From positions 1-13,028 of the forward strand of contig DAHXMP010000188.1 of assembly GCA_027371665.1 (NCBI GenBank): 13,028 bases of DNA. Direction: 5' to 3'. Position numbers and translations under genes: made by a program. Source of the DNA: Bacteroidota bacterium (GTDB lineage Bacteria; Bacteroidota; Ignavibacteria; Kapaibacteriales; UBA2268). Shown here one piece after another: positions 8,802 through 13,028 of this stretch; the first letter of the stretch is position 1; every line of letters begins with the position of its first letter. A model generated the notes under the pieces. That model was not told the origin of the DNA and did no database searches. It worked only from the letters and a program-made list of their open reading frames with translations.

Positions 8802-8954
8802 ATGTCTATACATAATGAAATAATTAATCAATTTTATGCATCAGGTGAATATATAATAGATTATAATGCATCTCATTTACCTTCAAGTGTATATTTCTGC
8901 ACTTTGCAGGCAGGTTCACAAATTCAAACGGTGAAATTTGTTTTAATTAAATAA
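8802..8954 (+). pseudogene. Remnant of a T9SS type A C-terminal sorting domain
   Basis: This 50-codon frame (ATG 8802, TAA 8952-8954) encodes what looks like the last 40 or so residues of a T9SS cargo sorting domain. It has ASGEYIIDYNASHLPS at 13-28, VYFCTLQAGSQIQTVKFV at 30-47, and the terminal LIK. Such tails typically read AGEY-x-FNAS-LxSGVYFYxLxAG-x-xxTKKMxLxK. An in-frame stop at 8781-8783 closes it upstream, and no YPNP start of the domain or cargo region is found before it. The parent gene therefore appears lost. AAGGA at 8782-8786 is 15 bases before the ATG, so weak translation is possible but not expected. The sequence is not a copy of the sorting domain of the next gene. Confidence 0.75.
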
Positions 8955-8963
8955 ATATTTTCT

Positions 8964-8967
8964 GAGG
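8964..8967 (+). promoter_or_regulatory. Shine-Dalgarno GAGG that fixes the 8975 start
   Basis: GAGG lies 7 bases before ATG 8975. It supports this ATG as the real start even though the encoded protein then begins with about 80 hydrophilic residues before its membrane segment, which is unusual for a secreted protein. Confidence 0.6.
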
Positions 8968-8974
8968 TATTTTT

Positions 8975-10918
8975 ATGTTAATTGCTGTTGGTGGTTTTAC
9001 TCCTATTGGTTTTAATAAGCTAAGCAGGCCAAATAATAAAAAGTTGTATCGAAGAATCAAAAATGCTGAAAAACTTCTTTGGAAGAAAATCGGAGAATTT
9101 TATTCCAAAAAACTATATCCTAAATTTATAGATATTGATAATGAATCGTTTAGTGAGTTCAGTCTTATTGAAGAGTTATCTGAATTAGTATCACGGGTAA
9201 ATGGTATAACTCTTTTAGGCCGTGCAGCGTTGTTTTTTATTTTCTGTTTTTCGGTATTTTTATTCTCTACCGGTGTTGGTCTTGGCAATGGACCTCCGAA
9301 TAAAGTGCAAGATTCAATTATTCTAAGTGCAACCTTGCCTATCAAACAAATAGACACAACCATAAGCTTCTCGGCAGGAGATTTCACAGGTTCTTATTAT
9401 TTAAAAGGGGATTTTAACAGGGAAGGATTTAAAATTGATTCTATGTCCTTTACAAGAAATGTGGAATTTTCCCTCACCGTTGATGTTTTCTCATGGTTCG
9501 GAACTTCGGACAATAATTATATCTCAAAATATAATGTTGATGTAGAAAAAAACGGTGAAAATTATAAAATAACATTCATTTCTACTGATTCCTCAGACAA
9601 GTACAGGACAATAATCTTCAATGACGGGCAGGAGATAGGGGTATACACAAACCAGAATATTGTCGTTGCCACAGGGCTTGGCGAGAGTTCGGACGTGGCT
9701 TCAGGCTGGGTTGCAGGTTTTTCCAATGTCAAGGAAGAGGATGGAAAGCTCAAGCTTGACCTGTCTGTCTCAAAGGTTTTTGTTTCAGCCGCAACAATAG
9801 GCGCGGACGGGGTTTCATTTCCCTTGGAGCAGCTAAAGGTTTTTGGGGAGTTTGACAGGTCAAAAGAAATGCCTGCCAATTTCCTTGAGATTTGCTTTAA
9901 GCCTTCCATGCAGGTGAACTACGGGCGCGCGGACGCAAACGGAACCATTGGTTTCAAGGACACTTTGCTTACGAAAGTCATTATTGTCAAGGTTACAAAC
10001 GGCTGGAAATACCCTGAGAACGAGGCAAAATGGTTTGCAAGCACATCCTATGGCCCAAGCAAGTCCATAAAAAACCCGAACGGAAGGAATGACTATCCGA
10101 TATTGGGGGCAATTTATACTATAGGCATGACCCAGAGGCCTGATAAAACATTCAATTATCCCATAAGCCTTGTCTATGCAGACTCAAGCAATCTTTATCC
10201 AAAGAAAGGCTATTATGCCACAGCCGGCGGCATCTTCCATCCCGTGGACATAAAAATTAGGGGGCCGCCTTATGACAGCACGACGCAGACCGACGCGTTC
10301 GGCTCTTTGAGCATGAAGCGCGAGTTTGACCATGTTTTTGTGCTTAGGAAAGGGCAGGATTATTATAGTGTCGGGACTCCTGGTTCAAACCTGATTGGCT
10401 TTAAGTTTGGCACCACCCTCTGGGACTATTCAGACACCATGCCAAGGCTCATGACCGACGGCATCTGGTTTGGGGACGCTGTTTACAATGGGAATTATGT
10501 TGATTTTGTCCCGCGTGGCACAACCAAGGACACAACAATAGACCACAACCTTCGCGTGAAAGTAATCCGCCCCGATTCGCTCATAATATGGGACACCGAC
10601 GTCCGCGCGCAGGTAGGCGCGACATTCAAGCTTGACCTAAGGTCATTCCAGTATGAGAAGCAGGCGCCCACAGGAGTGGAAGAGCAGATGGGCTTTATAA
10701 AAGATTTTACAGTTTATCCAAATCCAAGCAATGGAGTTATAATTATAAAATCAGGAAATTTTTTAAAGTGTAGAATCAATATTACCAATCTTCTCGGTCA
10801 AACGGTTTGGCAGGGAGTTATGGATGGCAGTGAGAAAACAATTGATATAAAGGAGTTGCCAAGCGGAACATATATTATAGCTGTTGGAGCAGTCTCAAAA
10901 ATATTTGAAAAAATTTAA
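8975..10918 (+). CDS. T9SS cargo protein with internal signal-like segment, core of unknown function
   Basis: The 647-residue protein ends in a T9SS type A sorting domain at about 577-647: FTVYPNPSNGVIII, ITNLLGQTVWQG, then KELPSGTYIIAVG. It should therefore be exported and attached to or released from the cell surface. The hydrophobic, signal-like segment is not at the N-terminus but at about 79-103 (LLGRAALFFIFCFSVFLFST). It follows a basic, hydrophilic 78-residue region. Residues 105-570 are beta-rich, with no domain I recognise. Base composition is mosaic: hand counts give 15/60 G+C at 9121-9180, 36/60 at 9661-9720, 38/60 at 10261-10320 and 15/60 at 10741-10800. The GC-rich part (about 9600-10690) stops almost exactly where the sorting domain begins. 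This suggests that a foreign core was fitted with local ends. ATG 8975 is supported by GAGG. Export is confident; function is unknown. Confidence 0.85.
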   Translation: MLIAVGGFTPIGFNKLSRPNNKKLYRRIKNAEKLLWKKIGEFYSKKLYPKFIDIDNESFSEFSLIEELSELVSRVNGITLLGRAALFFIFCFSVFLFSTGVGLGNGPPNKVQDSIILSATLPIKQIDTTISFSAGDFTGSYYLKGDFNREGFKIDSMSFTRNVEFSLTVDVFSWFGTSDNNYISKYNVDVEKNGENYKITFISTDSSDKYRTIIFNDGQEIGVYTNQNIVVATGLGESSDVASGWVAGFSNVKEEDGKLKLDLSVSKVFVSAATIGADGVSFPLEQLKVFGEFDRSKEMPANFLEICFKPSMQVNYGRADANGTIGFKDTLLTKVIIVKVTNGWKYPENEAKWFASTSYGPSKSIKNPNGRNDYPILGAIYTIGMTQRPDKTFNYPISLVYADSSNLYPKKGYYATAGGIFHPVDIKIRGPPYDSTTQTDAFGSLSMKREFDHVFVLRKGQDYYSVGTPGSNLIGFKFGTTLWDYSDTMPRLMTDGIWFGDAVYNGNYVDFVPRGTTKDTTIDHNLRVKVIRPDSLIIWDTDVRAQVGATFKLDLRSFQYEKQAPTGVEEQMGFIKDFTVYPNPSNGVIIIKSGNFLKCRINITNLLGQTVWQGVMDGSEKTIDIKELPSGTYIIAVGAVSKIFEKI

Positions 10919-10934
10919 AAATTTTTGAAACCAT

Positions 10935-10946
10935 TAACTGCAGTTA
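10935..10946. other. 12-base perfect palindrome before the HTH gene
   Basis: TAACTGCAGTTA is a perfect inverted repeat, 17 bases after the T9SS cargo stop and 42 bases before the ATG of the helix-turn-helix gene. It is too short and lacks the T-run for a terminator. It could be an operator-like site or part of an old transposon end. No second copy was noticed nearby. Confidence 0.3.
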
Positions 10947-10987
10947 TTAATATATATAATAAAATTATGAACGATTTTTAGTTGCAA

Positions 10988-11287
10988 ATGAAATTCGTAC
11001 AATCCATAAAAAACGAAGAAGAAAAAATTTTGAGGTCTATTATTAAGAACTCGCCGAGCTATTTGACACGGAGCAGGGCTCATGCAGTCCTGCTCAGTGC
11101 CAGTAATTTTAAGCTCGACCAGATTGCTCAGATTTTCGATGTTCACCGTGAAACCGTGAGCCGCTGGGTGAATAAGTGGAACAAGCTTGGTATTATGAGT
11201 CTTTTCAATGCTTCAAAGCCCGGAAGGCCAAGGAATGGCAACGGAGTGGTAGCCAAATCGCATTTGGATTGGGAAAAAAGCATATAG
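10988..11287 (+). CDS. IS630-type transposase N-terminal helix-turn-helix fragment
   Basis: The 99-residue product has the N-terminal DNA-binding half typical of IS630/Tc1-like transposases: an SRAHAVLLSAS helix at about 30-40, then FKLDQIAQIFDVHRETVSRW at about 42-61, then a GIMSLFNASKPGRPRNG linker at about 68-84. In intact elements this leads to a DDE catalytic domain, either in the same frame or a second one. Here the frame stops 15 residues later, and nothing resembling a DDE domain follows before the OsmC gene at 11356. No matching terminal inverted repeats were seen. It is probably a degraded insertion sequence; a domesticated small DNA-binding protein is the alternative. ATG 10988 is chosen over the in-frame TTG at 10982, and neither has a good ribosome site. 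Confidence 0.7.
   Translation: MKFVQSIKNEEEKILRSIIKNSPSYLTRSRAHAVLLSASNFKLDQIAQIFDVHRETVSRWVNKWNKLGIMSLFNASKPGRPRNGNGVVAKSHLDWEKSI
11253..11267. other. Short perfect stem-loop inside the HTH gene end
   Basis: CCAAAT (11253-11258) and ATTTGG (11262-11267) are perfectly complementary around a CGC loop. This lies in the last 15 codons of the HTH frame, the part that no longer resembles an IS630 protein. It may mark a scar or be chance. Confidence 0.25.
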
Positions 11288-11355
11288 ATGCAAACAAATG
11301 TTTTGTGTGTAAATTTCCTGCATGAAAAGAACGTTAGAAAAAAAATTATTCCTGA

Positions 11356-11775
11356 CTACATCCTTTTAATAACGGTTTCCCATGTTACTTCGCAGCCGGA
11401 GCGTTTGAACATTGCAGACGCACCGCAATAGGTTTTCTGCGACAGCTCGACTGCCCTGTTAAGGTCTGCTTCTTCTGCATCGGGACTCGTCAAGATATAG
11501 GTCAGATGCACTTTCTGAAAAACCATGGGATGTTCCTTTGCCCTTTCTGCTTTGGCATTGATTTCAAGATTCGTAACGGTTTTTCTCTTCTTTCTTACGA
11601 TACTGACTACATCCATAAAAGAGCAGGCAGCCATAGCCTGAAGTAGAATTTCCATAGGTGTCGGTGCGGTATCTTCTCCTCCAACGGATGGATGTGTATC
11701 GAAAACCGTTTCAAGTCCTGTCGCAGAAGTGCCAATTATTCTCATATTCCGGTCGAGCCTAAGATTTGCTTCCAT
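11356..11775 (-). CDS. OsmC/Ohr-family redox protein (YhfA-like)
   Basis: The 139-residue length and layout fit small OsmC-family proteins, which reduce organic peroxides through a reactive cysteine pair in a cytoplasmic dimer. The first cysteine, C51, lies in LLQAMAACSFMDVVSI at the start of the long central helix. The second, C117, lies in QKTYCGASAMFKRSG; a third is C128. The DVV-SI-RKKR wording after C51 is closer to the YhfA-type subgroup, whose substrate is poorly defined, than to Ohr or OsmC proper. PTPMEILLQAM at 39-49 is the usual lead-in. ATG 11775 is preceded by GGAG at 11781-11784. It diverges from the dehydratase gene; their 5' regions nearly touch, so both promoters lie in about 100 bases. 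Family membership is secure; peroxidase activity is inferred. Confidence 0.93.
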   Translation of the reverse strand: MEANLRLDRNMRIIGTSATGLETVFDTHPSVGGEDTAPTPMEILLQAMAACSFMDVVSIVRKKRKTVTNLEINAKAERAKEHPMVFQKVHLTYILTSPDAEEADLNRAVELSQKTYCGASAMFKRSGCEVTWETVIKRM

Positions 11776-11865
11776 TTAAACTCCATGATAGTTAATTTGA
11801 AATTTATATTTTTTAAGATTTACGGAAAGCAGAAATTATTATTTTGCGAAACAAGAAAAATAATA

Positions 11866-11870
11866 AAGGA
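11866..11870 (+). promoter_or_regulatory. Shine-Dalgarno AAGGA selecting a TTG start
   Basis: AAGGA lies 7 bases before TTG 11878. This site, plus the family's usual N-terminus beginning right there, argues for TTG 11878 over the upstream in-frame ATG 11785, which overlaps the ribosome site of the divergent OsmC gene. Confidence 0.6.
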
Positions 11871-11877
11871 AAAAGAA

Positions 11878-12828
11878 TTGGAAATACCCGGAATAAATGA
11901 CGTTATCAAGGCGGCTGAATTAATTAAACCTTATATCAAACATACGCCTGTTTTGACATCTCATAGCCTGAATGATATGTTTGGCTGCGAATTATTCTTT
12001 AAATGTGAAAATTTTCAGAAAATCGGAGCGTTTAAGTTTCGCGGTGCAAGTAATGCTGTCTTCTCTCTTAAGGAAAAAGAATTAGAAAACGGAGTGGCAA
12101 CTCACTCATCCGGCAATCATGCACAGGCTCTTGCACTTGCAGCAAAATTAAGAGTAACAAAAGCATATATCGTAATGCCCGAAAATTCTTCAAAAGTGAA
12201 AGTTGAAGCAGTTAAAGGATACGGTGCCGAAATAATTTTTTGTGAACCGACTTTACAGGCAAGAGAATCTACTTTAGCTGAGGTAGTAGAAAAAACGGGT
12301 GCAGTATTTATTCATCCATATAATAATTTCCGTGTCATATCAGGACAGGGCACTGCGGCACTCGAATTATTGCAGGAAGTACCCTATCCTGATTATATAA
12401 TAACACCTGTCGGTGGAGGCGGTTTATTAAGCGGAACTTTGATTACAACATCATCAATCTCACCGGGAACAAAAGTCATAGCCGCCGAACCTGAAGGAGC
12501 AGATGACGCATTCCGTTCAATCGAAACAGGAAAGATAATACCTTCGCTCAATCCTAAAACGATTGCCGACGGTTTGCTGACTTCATTAAGTGAATTGACA
12601 TTTGAAATCATAAGAAAACATATTTATAGGATAATCACTGTCAGGGATGATTCAATCATCGAAGCCATGAAATTGATTTGGGAAAGAATGAAGATAATTA
12701 CCGAGCCATCTTCTGCAACAACTCTTGCAGTTTTGCTTGAAAATAAAATCAATTTAAATGGTTCAAGAACGGGAATTATTCTGTCAGGAGGAAATGTTGA
12801 CCTTCAAAGACTGCCATGGATAAAATAA
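11878..12828 (+). CDS. PLP-dependent threonine dehydratase / serine racemase-type enzyme
   Basis: Starting at TTG 11878 the protein has 316 residues, the normal length for single-domain members. It begins with IPGINDVIKAAELIKPYI, the expected N-terminus. The upstream ATG 11785 would add 31 residues of non-family sequence. Fold-type II PLP marks are the Schiff-base lysine K53 in GAFKFRGA, SSGNHAQA at 77-84, the phosphate-binding GGGGLLSG at 179-186, and the C-terminal SGGNVD at 303-308. EPEGADDAF at 204-212 matches the Mg-binding stretch of serine racemases and related dehydratases. There is no C-terminal ACT-like regulatory domain. That points to catabolic threonine/serine deamination or serine racemisation rather than isoleucine-inhibited biosynthetic IlvA. 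Which reaction dominates cannot be told from sequence alone. A hairpin terminator follows 38 bases after the stop. Confidence 0.9.
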   Translation: MEIPGINDVIKAAELIKPYIKHTPVLTSHSLNDMFGCELFFKCENFQKIGAFKFRGASNAVFSLKEKELENGVATHSSGNHAQALALAAKLRVTKAYIVMPENSSKVKVEAVKGYGAEIIFCEPTLQARESTLAEVVEKTGAVFIHPYNNFRVISGQGTAALELLQEVPYPDYIITPVGGGGLLSGTLITTSSISPGTKVIAAEPEGADDAFRSIETGKIIPSLNPKTIADGLLTSLSELTFEIIRKHIYRIITVRDDSIIEAMKLIWERMKIITEPSSATTLAVLLENKINLNGSRTGIILSGGNVDLQRLPWIK

Positions 12829-12865
12829 AATTCTAATTACACAGAAATGGGAAAAAACAAATACA

Positions 12866-12897
12866 AAAAGCCCGCCTTAAAATTAAAACGGGCTTTT
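12866..12897. terminator. Bidirectional intrinsic terminator between dehydratase gene and rpsU
   Basis: AAAAGCCCG (12866-12874) is perfectly complementary to CGGGCTTTT (12889-12897), with a 14-base AT-rich loop. The A-run on one side and T-run on the other make it work in both directions. It sits between the convergent ends of the dehydratase gene and rpsU. Confidence 0.85.
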
Positions 12898-12914
12898 ATA
12901 AAACAATTAATTAT

Positions 12915-13028
12915 TTATTCTAATTCCATAATTGCTTTTTGCTGACGTCTTGCAGCTTTGAGCTTAGAAAGTCTTTTTTCGACGGATGGCTTCATAAAAG
13001 CAGTACGCTTTTTAAATTCCCTTAAAAT
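12915..13028 (-). CDS. rpsU: Ribosomal protein bS21, C-terminal part (5' end outside window)
   Basis: Read on the minus strand, the last 37 codons run from the window edge to TAA at 12915-12917. They give ILREFKKRTAFMKPSVEKR, then LSKLKAARRQQKAIMELE. The LREFKKR-x-x-F-x-KPSVEKR core followed by a basic helix is the hallmark of the C-terminal half of small-subunit protein bS21, which helps 30S subunits recognise mRNA starts. Full-length bS21 is about 55-70 residues, so roughly half is visible. The gene converges on the dehydratase gene across a shared terminator. Confidence 0.88.
   Translation of the reverse strand: MLREFKKRTAFMKPSVEKRLSKLKAARRQQKAIMELE

Noticed and set aside
9562..9909. A 115-codon minus-strand open frame inside the T9SS cargo gene
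   Set aside because: Antisense shadow favoured by the GC-rich segment; the plus-strand frame is continuous and has a recognisable tail.
11294..11306. ACAAA/TTTGT hairpin after the HTH gene as a terminator
   Set aside because: Only five AT-rich pairs and no T-run; too weak to call.
11274..11345. Frameshift at the A-run near 11274 leading into a transposase catalytic domain
   Set aside because: The other frames reach stops within about 20 codons and show no DDE-type sequence before the OsmC gene.
11692..11877. N-terminal extension of the dehydratase from 11692 or 11785
   Set aside because: It overlaps the OsmC gene or its ribosome site, has no family similarity, and a TTG with a good Shine-Dalgarno sits where the family normally starts.

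Overview
The window looks like a chromosomal segment of an AT-rich bacterium from the Bacteroidota/Chlorobiota/Ignavibacteriota branch. The main evidence is a type IX secretion (T9SS) C-terminal sorting domain at the end of the 8975-10918 gene, a second broken sorting domain at 8802-8954, and a promoter-like sequence before cstA that fits the Bacteroidota TTTG-N19-TAnnTTTG pattern. Shine-Dalgarno-like GAGG/AAGGA motifs sit 5-9 bases before several starts. This fits the Ignavibacteria-like side of the group better than Bacteroidia, which mostly lack such motifs. The exact lineage is inference.

Layout. 1-1011 (+) is the 3' part of a divergent glutamine synthetase. 1012-1436 is a gene-free stretch holding small hairpins and repeat-like sequences. 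1437-4267 (-) carries a lipoprotein-type M49 (dipeptidyl peptidase III-like) metallopeptidase followed by branched-chain aminotransferase ilvE. Divergent from these, 4489-7475 (+) carries cstA and an exported purple-acid-phosphatase-like metallophosphoesterase. 7529-8689 (-) is an unrecognised single-pass membrane protein. 8802-8954 is the tail of a lost T9SS cargo gene. 8975-10918 (+) is a large T9SS cargo protein with a GC-rich core between AT-rich ends. 10988-11287 (+) is an orphan helix-turn-helix piece of an IS630-type transposase. 11356-11775 (-) is an OsmC-family protein. 11878-12828 (+) is a PLP-dependent threonine dehydratase/serine racemase-type enzyme. 12915-13028 (-) is the C-terminal end of ribosomal protein bS21 (rpsU), which shares a hairpin terminator with the dehydratase.

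How the genes fit together. The left half has a peptide and amino-acid theme: an extracytoplasmic peptidase, a CstA peptide/pyruvate transporter, a branched-chain aminotransferase and a glutamine synthetase; threonine/serine deamination follows at the right. The stretch 7476-11355 is a more plastic pocket inside housekeeping genes. It contains two unrecognised surface or membrane proteins, a gene remnant, a transposase fragment and a sharp base-composition mosaic, and it is the best place here to look for something undescribed. I found no CRISPR array, tRNA, rRNA, complete insertion sequence or recognisable defence system.
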